Source of the DNA: Annulohypoxylon bovei var. microspora
Lineage: Eukaryota; Ascomycota; Sordariomycetes; Xylariales; Hypoxylaceae
Assembly (NCBI GenBank): GCA_022836615.1
Contig: MU405242.1
Span: forward strand, 186,001-250,000
Length of the DNA: 64,000 nt
Reading direction: 5' to 3'
Part shown: piece after piece, positions 11,568 to 25,034 of the stretch
How the letters are laid out: every line of letters starts with the position of its first letter
Numbering within the stretch: the first letter of the stretch is position 1
Notes under the pieces: generated by a model
Databases searched by the model: none
What the model was told of the DNA's origin: nothing
Seen by the model: the letters and a program-made list of their open reading frames with translations, nothing else
Program-made: the position numbers and the translations under genes

Positions 11568-13062
11568 TTGGATTCATATATAGATACCCCCGAAAGCAAG
11601 GATACCCGCGTGCCTGGATTCTGGCATTATTGCATTGTTATAGAAACATTCTTATGAGGTCGCAAGGCTTGCTTCGAGTCCTTTGCACACCTCATTTTGG
11701 TTCCTCGCATTTTTGCATTAACCTGGAGTTTTAGCGCTGGTCGGCGCTGGGCGGGTCTTAACCACGGAGGAACAAGGACCGACGACTATGACGAATTGAT
11801 AGGAGCACCATGATATTTTCTAGGGCATAGGTATATACGGTCTGTTATTGAATTAATATTTCAAATCTGTAATATAATAGGGATTGCTCTTATATTAGAT
11901 ATTCGCATTCTAAATTTTATCTATTTACTTCAACGCTTCCGTTTTGCAGATACTTTTAGTTCGGGACTGCCACTTTTTTGAGTTTCGCGGTTCTACTAAA
12001 AAGGCTTTAAGCCGAACCCCTCACGCGGGACGCGACTCCAATTTCCTTTTATTAATGGATTTAGATTGGCTGCACCGCTCATGTGGCACCACATCTGCTT
12101 TATAAATTCGGAGCTCAACCGTAGTACATACTGAAATGGAAGGACCATATTATGTGGCTCAAAGGAAAAGGTTAATTGGTTATGTAGGTACTTATTGCGG
12201 TACGAAATACGCCTTTATAGGGCTGTTACATACATACTAATAATACTATGTAGATAGAAAATATAATAGATACCTAGACTCGTGGTTACAGGAAAGTCGA
12301 TTGTCTTAAAAGTAATCAAGACATTGTCTGATAGGTACTTCAGAGTGCAGAGTGTTTCTTTATATCAAAGTCCAAGCAACTTAGTTCTAAGAATAATATA
12401 TAGTACCTTGGCAATTGCTAACTTGGCGCCAACTGATTTAAGCTTATTTTTTACTAGCATCCTTGAGTGCAGGCTTAGCGAAACATTGTTCTCGTTCTTT
12501 CCTCGAATCCATTTATGTATTAGTATCATGGTTTCAACTCGAGCGTAGTGATAGTATTAGCCATTAGAAGAAAAGTGAACATGCAGTGAAGCTCAAATTA
12601 CTAAGGGGCTTATCAGCTTGGCGTACTGCTATAAAAATAATTGGTGTAAATAAAATGTTCACAACCTTACGCATTAACTTCTAACAAAAGTAATTTCAAT
12701 ATGATGCAAAGAGGGAATATCGAATTGATATTGAAAAATAGGTACCTAGGTACATCGGATAAGATTGTGGCTGGTGCTAATGCTGGTTCCTGTGGCTTTG
12801 CACATGTTAAGGTCTAGCTCAGCTAGTGGGGTTTGAAAAAAATCGAGAATCTTCCCGTTTGCTCGGCATCAGTTCTTAGCGTAGAAAAAAAAAGTTCGAG
12901 CGTCATTGCGACCAGCTTCAACTTTTTGCTGTTACCCACCCACCTACTCAGGTAATATATCTTCGATCCTTCCTATGCTCTATTCGTAGCTTGTTGGCTA
13001 TACATATCATGAGAAATCGCAAAAGATCAACATAACTTCTCGTGTGACAAGGAGCATTAAAG
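11568..13062. other. 1.5-kb AT-rich intergenic region, no gene seen
   Basis: Strongly AT-rich, especially 11820-11960 and 12180-12760. It carries the 3' end of the SAP30-like gene and the promoter of the Mdj1 gene. The ORF at 12282-12548 has no coding character. Confidence 0.6.
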
Positions 13063-14812
13063 ATGAATTCTACTCTATTCACAAAGGCTGCGATACCGTC
13101 GCGCATACTTTCTCCGGCTCAAATATATCGACGGCAAAGATTACGAGGCAACTTACGGAGGCGCGCACAAAGCAATACGATCTCCTCATTATCAAAGAGA
13201 CCAAGCAATTCGATTAAGCGACCATCTTGCCAAGCTACATTGTACAGACGAGTTAGTTACCCCTCCTAAACCTGAGTTGTGTGTTTATACTAACTATCTT
13301 CAATGTAGTCCTTTCATGCTACTCCTCATGTTCTCGCAGTCAAAGACCCGTATAATACCCTGGGCGTAGTAAAATCAGCTTCGGCAGCAGATATTAAAAA
13401 AGCTTACTATGGATTAGCCAAGAAATACCACCCGGATACGAATAAGGATCCATCAGCAAAAGATAGGTTTGGCGATATCCAATCTGCGTACGAGATTCTT
13501 TCCGATCCGAAAAAGAAGGAACAGTACGATCAATTTGGGGCGGCTGGGTTTGATCCTAACGGCGGACCCCAGCCAGGAGGCGATCCTTTCGGAGGAGGAA
13601 ATCCATTTGCCGGCTTTGGTGGACAAGGAGGCTTCGGTGCTAACTTCAACTTCGATGACCTCTTTTCTGCATTTGCTGGTGGAAAAGGGGGGTCTAAAGG
13701 GGGGCCTTTTGGTGGAGGACACCCCTTTGGAGGGGGAGGGCGCGCTGGCGGAAGGGGCCCGTTCGAAGAGGTCCTCGTTGGGGAGAACATCGAGGTACAA
13801 GCGAACATTTCATTTATGGAGGCGGCTAGAGGAACTCGCCAGTCGATTACGATACATCCATTTGTTCCGTGCCATACCTGCACTGGAAGCGGTCTAAAGC
13901 CAGGTGCCAAGCGGACAGAGTGTAGGTCTTGCGGCGGGACAGGCACGCAAGTGCATTTCATGACGGGTGGTTTTCAGATGGCTTCTACCTGTGGGACTTG
14001 CAAGGGTACTGGACAAATAACTCCCAGAGGATCAGACTGTCGTGAATGTTCTGGGAATGGTATTGTCAGAGAGCGCAAGACTATCAATGTGGAGATCCCA
14101 GCCGGTGTTGAAGATGGAATGAGGTTACGGTTAGATGGAGAGGGCGACGCACCCGTCACTGGCGATGCACCGGATCCCCGTGCTAGAACAACTCGGGGAG
14201 ATCTCTACGTTTTTGTGCGAGTCGCCTCGGATCCGAAGTTCAAGCGATCAGGGTCTGATATCCTTTACACGGCAACCATCCCATTGACCACAGCAATGCT
14301 GGGTGGTGAGGTGACGGTCCCAACTCTAGACGGACAGGTCAACATAAAGGTTGCGACAGGTACGAGCACTGGTGACAAGTTGACCTTGGCTGGCCTGGGT
14401 ATGAAGAAACTAGGTGCCCGACGTAGCAACTCGGGAGACCTTAAGGTGGAATTCCGAGTATCGATGCCAAAGTACCTTTCCGCCAACCAGAGGACGATCG
14501 TGGAGATGTTGGCAGACGAGTTAGGCGACAAAACGGCTAGGCGGATAATGAACGTCAAGATGCCAGAGTAAGAACAATTTATTCTATTTTCGTATGAGGG
14601 CGTATCTAACCTGAGTAACCTATAGATCTGCTGGTAGAGAAGCAACGAAAAATGAAGACCCCGAGACGCATAGAAACGAAGGTTTCTTGAAGTCGATATG
14701 GCATAACTTGACAAATAACGCAGCTCATCAAAAATCGGAAGGCCAAGCGCCCGGTGATCAGAAGAAGCCCGACGAAGAATCCAAGAAAGATTCAGGCTCT
14801 AGCTCAGGCTAG
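13063..14812 (+). CDS. MDJ1: Mitochondrial DnaJ co-chaperone (Mdj1 type)
   Basis: Three exons, 13063-13251, 13309-14567 and 14626-14812, give 544 aa. Intron 1 (57 nt) has a perfect TACTAAC branch site at 13288-13294; intron 2 uses a GTAAGA donor overlapping what would otherwise read as an early stop. Residues 1 to about 70 form an Arg/Ser/Thr-rich matrix-targeting presequence. The J domain follows (from VKDPYNTLG, residue 74) with the HPD motif at 104-106, then a Gly/Phe-rich linker, four CxxCxGxG zinc modules (CHTCTGSG, CRSCGGTG, CGTCKGTG, CRECSGNG), the substrate-binding C-terminal domain, and a Lys/Asp/Ser-rich tail. It stimulates mitochondrial Hsp70 in folding of matrix proteins. The stop codon lies at the junction of a 17-bp tandem duplication (14794-14827). 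Confidence 0.95.
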
Positions 14813-14827
14813 GCTCTAGCTCAGGCT
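14794..14827. repeat. 17-bp tandem duplication at the Mdj1 stop codon
   Basis: Two exact copies, 14794-14810 and 14811-14827, of a unit beginning AGGCTCTAGC. The TAG stop (14810-14812) straddles the junction. Confidence 0.9.
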
Positions 14828-17256
14828 GAGCTCTCAACTTAACCTGAACGGGTGATTAAACCCTCCTAAAGCATGTACCATACTCGTACAATTGAACGAT
14901 ACGTCACGGAAACGATGGCCTGGAATATAGATATAGAGAGATTGGAATTTATGGATGGTGTTTGATGATGGATCGGTGATGTTCGGGCGTCTTAAGTGGA
15001 AACGATTCACTGACGAGAGCAGCTTTGCGTGCCTCAATATTCACAATACTCGCTAGATGTGTATTTGAATCTGTATACTACAAACCAATAGGCACAGAAC
15101 ACATGATCAGATAATGCGAGGCCACTCTCCTCAATTCAAATTACGTACATGATGAGTCAAGTCCGCCTAGGGTTCGGATTTTCAAAATACGTATTATGCA
15201 CTATACGTATAATACATGTATTAATACCGTATAATGATTTACTATACGTATAACGGATCGGAAATACTCTCCGGCCCCATATTTATTAGTAGTGGGTATG
15301 CAATATTTTTAGAAAATATCCACCTAAGAAAGCATTTTCAATTAATCGTGACTGATCGCGCTCAATTGCTTCAACTATTTTAACCACTTAAATTAATTGA
15401 ATCGCATAATAAAAAATAAATAAATTTAATAAGACAATAATGACAACATTGCGAATGAAATAAACCTTATAATTATATAAAAAGAAACGTGGTGGTGGTG
15501 AAAAGTTTATTATACCTGATTATATAATTCAAAATATAATTTTGTATGCGTATAATGGTATAATGTACGTATTGTATTTAAATACCGTATTTTGAGTCAA
15601 AATACGTATTTTGCCGACCCCTAAGTCCGCCAAGTTCTAGATGATTTACCTTGCTTGCGCCAAGCCCCACGATGTCTCTGTTCTTTACCTACTTAGATAA
15701 TGTGCGTACTGCATTCTTCATGCACGTGAGATGTCAGGATGTGTATAGATGGAGCATGATAATGTATGGATAATGTATGGAGTTTATCTCACAGGCGGTT
15801 GCAGAATTGGCCTCGGTTGGACGAGCCGTGAGGAGAGAAGAGCAGCCCTATTGAATTAAGCTGTTAAGGTCGCAGCAACGGTCCGCTAGGCGCTGATGAC
15901 CCCTGTTTTCTTCACCAAGGTCTTGAAGTTAACCGCCATACGAACCAATCATGACGAAGTTGGAGTTGAAGAGGATTGATGGTTGTAGCCAATGACGTAC
16001 GATAGAGGGGTATGCTGCCCCTGCTTGACGCCCTCGTCACCCGCATAAGTGTGTTATATAGCGGTGATTAGTATTATTTAAAGTAGTAGCAGAGATAATG
16101 TTTTATATCATATCGGTCCATATCTGTACTTGGAGAGGGGAAAGAGATCGGAAAATACACGATCAATTGATATACTCAATGTCATTATTGACTTTACTTT
16201 AACTTACTTACTAGGAGTATAATATGTTTAGGTGTTTATAGCTGAGTTGTACAACACAGGCGTAGCCTATGATCTCATTATCACAGGCTACACAATAAGA
16301 TTCAAGCGTTTTATATTAAGCGCTATGTTACACATAAGTAAGCATCTAGATAGGTACGTAACTGCCTAAACATCAAGTAGTCCTAAGAAAGTACTTGACT
16401 TTGTAATATATCTACATGTACCTACCTAGTATGTAGGTAAATGTGGAAAGTAATTGCTTATTACTATGTAGTTAGTAGTTGCCTGTAGAGGAGGAGAGGT
16501 TGACCGCTGCTGACGACTAAGTTGGGTACCTCTTCCCCATCGACCCACTATAGCCGGGTAGGTATTATCAGTTTATGGAAGGCGTCCCGGCTACCAGTGG
16601 TGGTGCATCCACTTAACTGGTTAGACCCCACTTGAGTACCGTATGTGGAAAGATACCTGCCTTAAGATCTTCCTCGGCGGCTATCATTCTTTAGACGCCA
16701 GTTCCAGACAACTTCAAACGTTCTGTCCTTTACATTACTTGGATCTCTATTCGCATGGCCACCTCCATGCGCCTCATTGCATTAACAAACGCGCCGCGTG
16801 TTACCTTACTCATGCGTCACCTTAGTTGACTAACTTAACAACGAACATCAAGCATTGACATCGACCATCTACTCAACCATCGTAATCGGGATCATTGGGC
16901 TACTCCCACTTTGTCCGACCAAGCCGTTCACAACATTGCTTTTTCTAGCGGCAGCATGTTGGCGGGTACATCGATTCCCACTGAGAAACAACTTTCAGAG
17001 AACTAACTTAGATCGAGCATCTTGCGATAGACCTTAACGAGCAATCTATTCCGTTCAATCTGCAACTTGTTTTAGCGATCGTAATCAGCAAAGCGCTTCA
17101 AGTAATATCGACCCCACATCTTCTTTACCTTTGTATTCGCGGCGCCAGACTCCTTACAGCGAAAATACCTAGGCCTATGAGAAACGAAACTTGATATTTT
17201 CAGGGAAAGCAAAATCGCCGGGTAGACGTACTCCACTGCAGCTTGCACCGTCCGCC
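14813..17256. other. 2.4-kb AT-rich intergenic region carrying a MITE
   Basis: Besides the hAT-like element at 15168-15623 no gene is visible. The last ~200 bases are the leader of the Bro1 gene; a TTTTCAG acceptor near 17203 suggests a 5'UTR intron, but I could not fix its donor. Confidence 0.6.
15168..15623. mobile_element. hAT-like non-autonomous element (MITE), 456 bp
   Basis: The element begins TAGGGTTCGG and ends CCGACCCCTA, giving 10-bp terminal inverted repeats with one mismatch. Immediately outside are exact 8-bp direct repeats AGTCCGCC (15160-15167 and 15624-15631), the target-site duplication length typical of hAT transposons. Just inside both ends lies a shared subterminal AAAATACGTATT word, and ATACGTAT-type words recur through the very AT-rich interior. 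No transposase reading frame fits, so the element would need a hAT transposase in trans. The ends are well defined; the family is inferred from duplication length and the TAGGG terminus. Confidence 0.85.
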
Positions 17257-20200
17257 ATGACGCAGACTCCCATGATCTCGGTGCCTTTGAAGGCTACCAA
17301 CGAAATCGACTGGATTGCTCCACTGAAGACATATATAAGAGATACTTACGGCGATGATCCTGAGAGATACGCGGAAGAATGCGCGACGCTCAACCGCTTG
17401 CGCCAGGACATGAGAGGTGCTGGTAAAGACAGCACCGCTGGGAGGGACTTGCTATACAGATACTACGGCCAGCTTGAGCTATTGGACCTTCGTTTCCCCG
17501 TGGATGAACAACACATCAAGATCGCATTTACTTGGTATGGAGATCTCTTTGCAGAGAGGACAGGTGTCGGTACAAAACTAGTGATCTAATTAATATGGCA
17601 GGTTCGATGCGTTTACTCATAAATCCACGGCCCAATACTCGCTTGCCTTCGAGAAAGCTTCTATAATCTTCAACATATCCGCTGTTCTATCTTGTCATGC
17701 TGCCAATCAAACCCGATCCGAGGAGGCAGGTCTCAAGACAGCGTACCACTCCTTCCAGGCATCTGCTGGCATGTTCACTTATATAAACGAGAACTTCTTG
17801 CATGCGCCATCCTCCGACCTGAGCAGAGAAACCGTCAAGACTTTGATCCAAATAATGCTTGCGCAAGCTCAAGAAATCTTCCTCGAGAAACAGGTCACCG
17901 ACCAGAAGAAGGTAGGTCTGCTAGCGAAGTTGTCTAGTCAGGCCGCCTATCTATACCAGCAAGCGCTAGAGGGCGTTCAAGAGAATGTCACCAAGGCTAT
18001 CTTTGAGAAAGTCTGGCTCCTCTTTACCCAAGTAGGTATCCCATACCCGAAATAGTAGAGTATATATCATTGACTTTCTTCTAGATCAAAGCGAATTTGA
18101 TGACCTCAAATGCTCAGTATTATCAAGCTCTTGCTGACGAAGATGCTAATTCATACGGCGTCGCTGTCGCAAGGCTCATGACAGCCGAAACTCATGCCAA
18201 AGAAGCTAATAGAATAGCCAATAACTTTCCTAACACCATGCCGCCTAGCTCAAACTTGAGCGCTGATACGGGAGCGTTACTGGGGGAAATCACGAAGCGG
18301 AATCTAACTACCATCCAGGAGAAGCTGAAGGAACTGATAAAGGACAACGATTATATCTACCACCAGACTGTTCCCGCGGAGGCTAGTCTAATACCAGTAC
18401 CGAAACTGCCTGCCGCTAAGCCAATACCGGTGAATGAACTCTATGCTGGCCAAGATATCCAACGTATAACCGGTCCAGATTTATTCTCAAAGATCGTCCC
18501 ATTCACGGTTACCGAGTCCGCTAGCTTGTACGATGAGGAGAAGGCGAAACTAGTGCGCGCCGAGACGCAAAGAGTCGATGTGGCCGACGTTGAAATGGCG
18601 ACGAGCTTGGATTACCTTAAGTTGCCGGGCTCTCTGAATGTGCTGAAAGGGGGTGTTGATCAGGATATCCGACCGGACTCGGAGTTCCAAACATGGTGCG
18701 ATGACGTTGCGGGACATGAGAACCCGATATCGATATTCGACACGTTGCGTATAGATAAAGACGCGATAGTGACTGTCTTGGATAGGTGTTCGAAACAACT
18801 CGATATGGAAGAGAGTGTCTGCGAGAAGATGAGGTCAAAATATGAGAGCGAATGGACACAACAGCCTAGCTCGCGGCTTACTACTACGCTACGAGGAAAT
18901 ATCCGGAACTATAGGGAAGCCTTAGACGAAGCAGCGAAGAGCGATGCCCAGCTGTACACGAAGTTTCGTCAAAATGAAGTGGACTTTGAAGAGATGCGGA
19001 ATGCTGCGCAAACTGGCGAAGTCGAGTCATTATTCCAGATGGCCGTTAACAAAGTCAGAGGAAAGTCTAGTAACGCAACGAGCCCAGCAAATGGCGAGCC
19101 GAATTTACTAGATGCTGATTTTGAGGATGATAGTCCAAGTGTTGCGGAACAGATAGCTAGGGTCGAGGATATCCTTAAGAAGCTGAACCTGGTCAAGAGG
19201 GAACGAACCCAAGTGCTGAAAGATCTTAAGGAAAAGGTGAGTTTGGAAAGCTTTCAGCGTCCGGATATTAACTGACTAATCAAACTAGGTTCACAACGAT
19301 GATATCTCGCAAATCCTGATTCTAAACAAGAAATCCATACCAAACTTCGAGAAAGAACTATTCCAGTCTGAACTAGAGAAGTTTCGCCCTCGCCAGGATC
19401 GAATTTTACAGGCAAACCATAAGCAGGCCTCGCTTATGAAGGAGCTGCAAGCGACGTTTGGTCACCTTCTCCAGGACAAGCGTGTACGTTCGGAACGAAG
19501 CAAGTATGAAGTCCTACAGCGACAGAGGAATTCGGTGGTCAACAAGTATAAGAGGGCGTATCAAGAGTTTCTCGACCTGGAATCAGGTCTACAGGGCGCA
19601 AAGAATTGGTACACCGAGATGAAAGAGACGGTTGACAGTTTGGAGAAAAACGTCGAGACATTCGTCAACAACAGAAGGTCGGAAGGTGCCCAATTACTCA
19701 ATCAGATCGAGCAAGAAATAGCCGCGAACAAGAGCTCGCAAGCTGAAGCCGAGCGAGAAAGACTTCGTGGTCTGATGGAACGCATGTCTATGGACCCTAG
19801 CGCATCACCACCACCGAGGCCAGGCTCGACACGGCCTGTGCCAACACCACTTTCCTTCACGAGTACTTCCCGCTATCCGCAAGCCAGCATGACTGGTCAA
19901 TATCAGATGCCAACGTCTCCGCCGCCAAACCAGGCCAACTACCCTAGTTTTTCTAATCCTCCACCAAGCACTACTTACACATCTACGCCACAACAATCGT
20001 ACACTCCTAATCCGCAACAAAACAACCAGCCATACGGCCAGGCGGCATACAATCCCAGCAATTGGGGTCGGAATCTTGGACCTGCTTCGCCGCCGCCGAA
20101 TCAGACTACTTTCGGGCTTGGTGTAGGTAGTAGGGGCCCCGCCTCACCTCCACCAAACCAAACATCCTTCGCGCAGAATCAATATAGCACTTACGGAAAC

Positions 20201-20407
20201 CCGCAAGCCCAAGCGTCACAACAGTATATGCCTCCCGGCTTCGTGCCGCCTCCACCGCCTCCCGGACCTCCACCGTTAGGACCGCAGCAGACCATCCATT
20301 ACTCACCGCAACCGCAGGACTATGCGTATGGGCAACCACAAAACTCGGCTCCTCGGCCGGCGCAGCAACAAAATGACCCGTGGGCAGGGTTAAACGCTTG
20401 GAAATAG
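17257..20407 (+). CDS. BRO1: Bro1 (BRO1-domain ESCRT-associated vacuolar sorting protein)
   Basis: Four exons, 17257-17534, 17602-18031, 18085-19236 and 19289-20407, give 992 aa. The start is the ATG before TQTPMISVPLKATNEIDW, where fungal Bro1 proteins begin. The N-terminal ~390 residues are the BRO1 domain (GDDPERYAEECATLNRLRQD, LLYRYYGQLELLDLRFPVDE, AFEKASIIFNISAVLSC), which binds the ESCRT-III subunit Snf7. The middle is a long helical V domain (QKANHKQASL-like and KYEVLQRQRN segments). From about residue 790 it becomes Pro/Gln/Asn-rich with three SPPPNQ repeats and polyproline. In yeast the protein recruits a deubiquitinase to endosomes during multivesicular-body sorting. The related PalA/Rim20 was considered, but the N-terminus fits Bro1 better. 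Confidence 0.95.
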
Positions 20408-22643
20408 AGAAAGGAGTAGGGTTATGACTTTGACGAGGGAAATGCGAACAATGATACTATTAGACTTTTGGGAAGCCAGCTAATTGTTCATGAAAAAGGG
20501 GCACTGAGATAGCAAGTCTAGAAATACCTAGTAGTCTACTAGTATTTAGTCGACTGTCGTTTTTCGGGTTGGGATGAGTGATAAATATCTGCTAAAGCCG
20601 CAAGGTTCCCTAGGTGTTCGTCCTTTAATTGAGATGAATACTCGGATATCAGTCTGATACAAACTTGACTTTGTTACGTTTCTATTGTCTGATGGGTGAT
20701 AACCAGTAAGGAGCAAACTGGGGTTATGTCACTATCAAGTGCTGTATAGAAAGAATCGAATGAACCATGATCCCGTGATCGAAGTCGGCGTCGGGTTCAC
20801 TTACAGGTAGTCTCGGCAACCCGCATGTTGGAAGGCAGCAGACAGAGGACCCTTGGCGTTTTTATCGGGTCTAGCAAACATCGTCGAACTTGGAGAAGCT
20901 GCTTAGGTATGCAGAGATCCTGTCCCATTGGCACGGATGAGCGAATATGCAAGCCGGCCTTTTATAGTAACTACGAGCCGAAACTTATAGCGACGCATAT
21001 ACTTGCATATATACATGTAGGAGTTTTAAAATTGCCGGCCGATGATATGAATGTTGGTAGGTGGCATACATACCTATAACATATACACAAACATAAAAGG
21101 TGGGATTTTCCGCCGAGCTTGCAGGACCGGTAGGTAGCTTCGGAGAAAGAAGGGTATTAGAAGAAGAAAAGAAGGAAAAGAAGGAGAGAAAGAAAAATTT
21201 GGTCGGGGTCTTGGCAAAGGACTTGATGTCGCGATGCGGGAAGGACTATGATAAGTTGAGGTCGTTTATGCAATGCAAGACAGTTGGCATAGCATATCGC
21301 CACATCTTGTAGCACTCTAAACCGACCTAGGCAGCTTAGACGAGGGGAGAACGCGGTTGCGGGAAAACTAAAGATAGATTTCTTTTTAAATTGTGATATC
21401 TATGTACGAAGAAGGTAGGTAAGCTTTTGACATGAGAAGTGGAATCGAGATAATGATATCGTGGCTGTTGTTACCTACTATTACTCTATTCTTGAGTATA
21501 ATAATATCTATTTATATTCAAAGCCTCTATACCGGTGAAAGTTAATTGTTGAAGAAACTTTAGTTGTAGGTAGTCGCAAAGTCTCAATAGTCGCACGTGA
21601 TTGGAGGGTCCTGTAGCTCTGTCTAGGCTAGTACAAACTAGGTAATAGGTAGGACTAATTCCGTCGGTATTGAAGGCGATGATTCACCGATGATTAAACG
21701 TAGGGTAGGTAAGTGGGGTGAACTGGATGGAGGCAGTGGTGGTAGCGCTTGACTATCGCTAATTCATTGGCGTGGAAGCTGCGTGGGACCACCTAAAAGA
21801 GATTCGATATTATCCAATCTTTTTAAGAATTTCTCCCATGAACAATAATAAACATTCTACACAGTAGTAACCAGTCCAGCCATCGACATTGATATATTTC
21901 TCTCTACCTCTCTGGCTGTTACATGACGATATCTCGATGCCGCAAGAGGCATTGAAGATCATGTATATTACTCCACCAATGGCCCTTGTGTGACGCTAAG
22001 CTCGACTATTCTGATCTACCTGATCTCATATTTTCCTTGTCATTGTTACTGGATTACTTTCCTGCTAAGATTTCTTGGCCGTCGTCGGTGGGAAAATCAA
22101 CTGTCAGGGTCAGACTTCTTGAACCAGGCTTACACTTGGACCGGATAACGGCCATTGGCATTATTATCTTTCCTCGGCTGCCCGGCTGGTCTGGTTCGAC
22201 TTTGACTCGACTCTTGACTCGATTTTAACTCGATTCTGGTCTTTTAGTCGTTTAAGTACCTACCTTTATGTCACTTCTTTATTAAGGAGTCAGGGTCTTG
22301 TCCTATACTATCGTCTCGTTGGCTAGCGTACTTTCGTCTCGATCTACCTTCCGGGCACTCCATATGCTACAAACAGTTCACCGCCTCTGCCCGTTCCGCC
22401 CGAGCATCTAAACCAGGTCAGGTATTAGCTATATGGAATCTTGAACCCCGTTGGATAGATTGCCGCTTTGCCGCTCTTGCTCCACTTACGGTTGGGAACG
22501 AGTGTTGTTACCAACTCAGCATTATCAACGATCCACCTCTCCGTATTCACCACCGACAGTAGTACCGCTTTCGAGTCTATACGTACGCGTTCCTCCGTTC
22601 ATAACATTGCCTTTGCCTTTTGCTAGGCGTGCGAAGCTTCGTA
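20408..22643. other. 2.2-kb intergenic region, no gene seen
   Basis: Contains the Bro1 3' end, a purine-rich run at 21155-21195 and the pyrimidine-rich leader of the Avl9 gene (about 22230-22640). Short open frames here lack coding character. Confidence 0.6.
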
Positions 22644-25034
22644 ATGGCCACCCCGGGTTCTAACAGCACTGGGGAGGACGGAGAGACGAGTAAGACCGGC
22701 TTCATACCGCTAGTGACGGTTGTAGACTTCCACCACCATAGAGGCCCCGAAGTTGAGAGATGGTTTGGCGTAGCTGAAGGACAAGATCCGGCAGCCGACT
22801 ATGACTGGACGTTGCTCCCATTCATGGCCCTGAGCGATGGGGCTCACGCGTGAGTTAGATCTTGATATGCCGTGCATACCTAGGTATCCAGCGCTGACCC
22901 AGGCCAATTGGTATACATAGATCGACGGAAGACTTCTCGTACTTCACCCTTTTACGACCAGCTACGGACGATTCTCCCGCAACATCGCTCTTTGGAATAT
23001 CATGTACAAGGCAGCTAGACGCTTCGCAATTGCTGGTTCGACCTCCTGACGTGACGCGTTCGACGGTTCAGAAGGCGGTCGTAGTAATAGCAGACAGCCC
23101 GCAGTTCTTTGGCATGCTTAGGGAGCGACTATCTATCGTTACCAGTGCCTGGTTTGCCCAGCGCGAGTTCACTGACACCGAAATATTGCGGAAATTCCAA
23201 GAAAGCCTTGCAGATGAAAAGACACGCGGCCAGATGAATGAGGATGTGGACAGAGATCAGTATTTGGGCATGAGTCTTCGAGAACTTGTGAGGGAATTCC
23301 GTTGGCAAACTCTGGTGCTGCTGAAATGCTGTCTCCTACAGCCGAAGGTGAGTAGCCCGATACAATTCGGCAGTGTTCCGACTTCGAACTCACAAGGCAC
23401 TTAGATGCTCTTCTTCGGCTCGCGGTGCGAGCGCCTGTGCATGATGCAGTTCTCTCTCATCTCCTTAATTCCTGGTCTACTTAGAAACCTTCAAGATTGT
23501 GCAGGACCAGACTTGAACAATTACGAGAAAAACCTTAGTCGACCGACGAGTTTGAGGACTAGTGATCGAAATTCGCTACTTTCATATATGGGACTCCCGC
23601 TGCAAATATTCGGCAAGGTAAGTAAATATGTCCCCTTAACTCGGAACATGCGTTGATCAAACATAGGGGAGTTTATTTGGACCGTACACGCCCCTGCAGC
23701 AATTAGACATACTAGCGGACTTCGGCACGAAATCATATATAGTAGGCAGCACAAACTCATTACTATTACAGCAAAGGGATCGATATAGCGATATATTAAT
23801 CAATCTTGATGAGATGACGATTAATATTACCTCCACTTCACTACGTACCGCACTGGCGCTCTCTCATTCTGATAGACGATGGATCGATTTTATCACACAG
23901 GAAGTGAATGACACGTGGGACGACACGAATCCAGGTCGGCCGAAGACAATGGGCTATCGCGGCAGCGAAGAATTCATCCGGCTTCAATTCGAAGAGTATC
24001 TACTATCGCTCATCTCTTCCGTCAAATATCATAATTATCTCATCCAGAACGTTCACAACCCTAAAGCGCTTCTTCCTCACGTTGAGGGAGACCCATCCGT
24101 GGATTTTAGTAACGAATGGGTTGAATATTGGATGAGGACGGAAAACTATCGCATGTGGGATGCACATACGGATTCTCACCTATTTGACATTGTTGAACCG
24201 AGGCATCCCTGTGCCGGTGGGCTCAGCGTCGACGATGTCCAGCGGCGGATCCAACAGCAGGTTCAAGACCTCCATCTGGACGAGAGGTTCGCAGTTGGCA
24301 AGGAGGTTCTGGGGAGGAACCTAGCTGCGGGACGCGACAAAGCAAGCACCATGTTCAACAAATTGTACGCCGATATGGAAGCTCTCCGTGAAGCGCAAAG
24401 GAAGCGCGCCGAAGAATCGCAAGCAGCAGAAAAGAACGGGTCCGCGACACACGACGCAGACCCGGGCAAGGGTCAACCAGCAGCGGGCTCGGTAGGCTCG
24501 AGGGCTGGCGCATATATCGGAAGCTGGACTTCGTGGGCGGATCAGAAGCGGAAGCAAGGTTGGGGCCGATCGAGTGGAAGCTCCGCTAGCGGCGGATGGG
24601 GATTTAGTAGCAAACGGCTATCGAGAGGGTTTAACACAGATTCAAGCAGCGAAAAGAACGTCACACCCCTTAGCAGCCCGGCGCTCTCGTCTCCGGGCTT
24701 TCCTTCAACCGAAAAGATCCAAATGTCGGATGTGCAGCACCGGGCTAGCGAGGGTACCGATAGGAGACCGCTTACACAAGATAGCTTCGGCGAGAGCATG
24801 CTCGATGCTGCGGGGTCGACGGGGAGCGAAACTTCGAGTCCCGCCAGTGTCCGGAAGACCCCGGCTCTAAAACGGGAGGGTATCAGTAATGGCGAGAAGA
24901 TAGAAGAGGAAGCAGACGAGCACGAGCACGAGCACGAGTATGAGGAAATTGCGAAAGTAGCTACGGAAGATCTAGAAGATAAGGCCGAGGCTAAGAAAGA
25001 GGAGCCGAAAGTCGCTGCAGAGACGACTACATAA
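22644..25034 (+). CDS. AVL9: Avl9-family late secretory pathway protein
   Basis: Four exons, 22644-22849, 22921-23347, 23405-23617 and 23667-25034, give 737 aa. The start ATG precedes ATPGSNSTGEDGE. Residues ~20-420 match the conserved Avl9 (DENN-related) core: FIPLVTVVDFHHHRGPEVE, LLPFMALSDGAHASTEDFSY, LFGISCTRQ, DVTRSTVQKAVVVIADSPQ, KMLFFGSRCERLC, LPLQIFGKGSLFGPYTPLQQ, DFGTKSYIVGSTNSLLLQQ. The remaining third is disordered, Ser/Gly-rich, then acidic, including a His-Glu repeat produced by a GAGCAC hexanucleotide run near 24917. Yeast Avl9 acts in exocytic transport from the Golgi. Every intron falls within or next to conserved blocks and joining restores them exactly, which supports the model. 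Confidence 0.93.
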
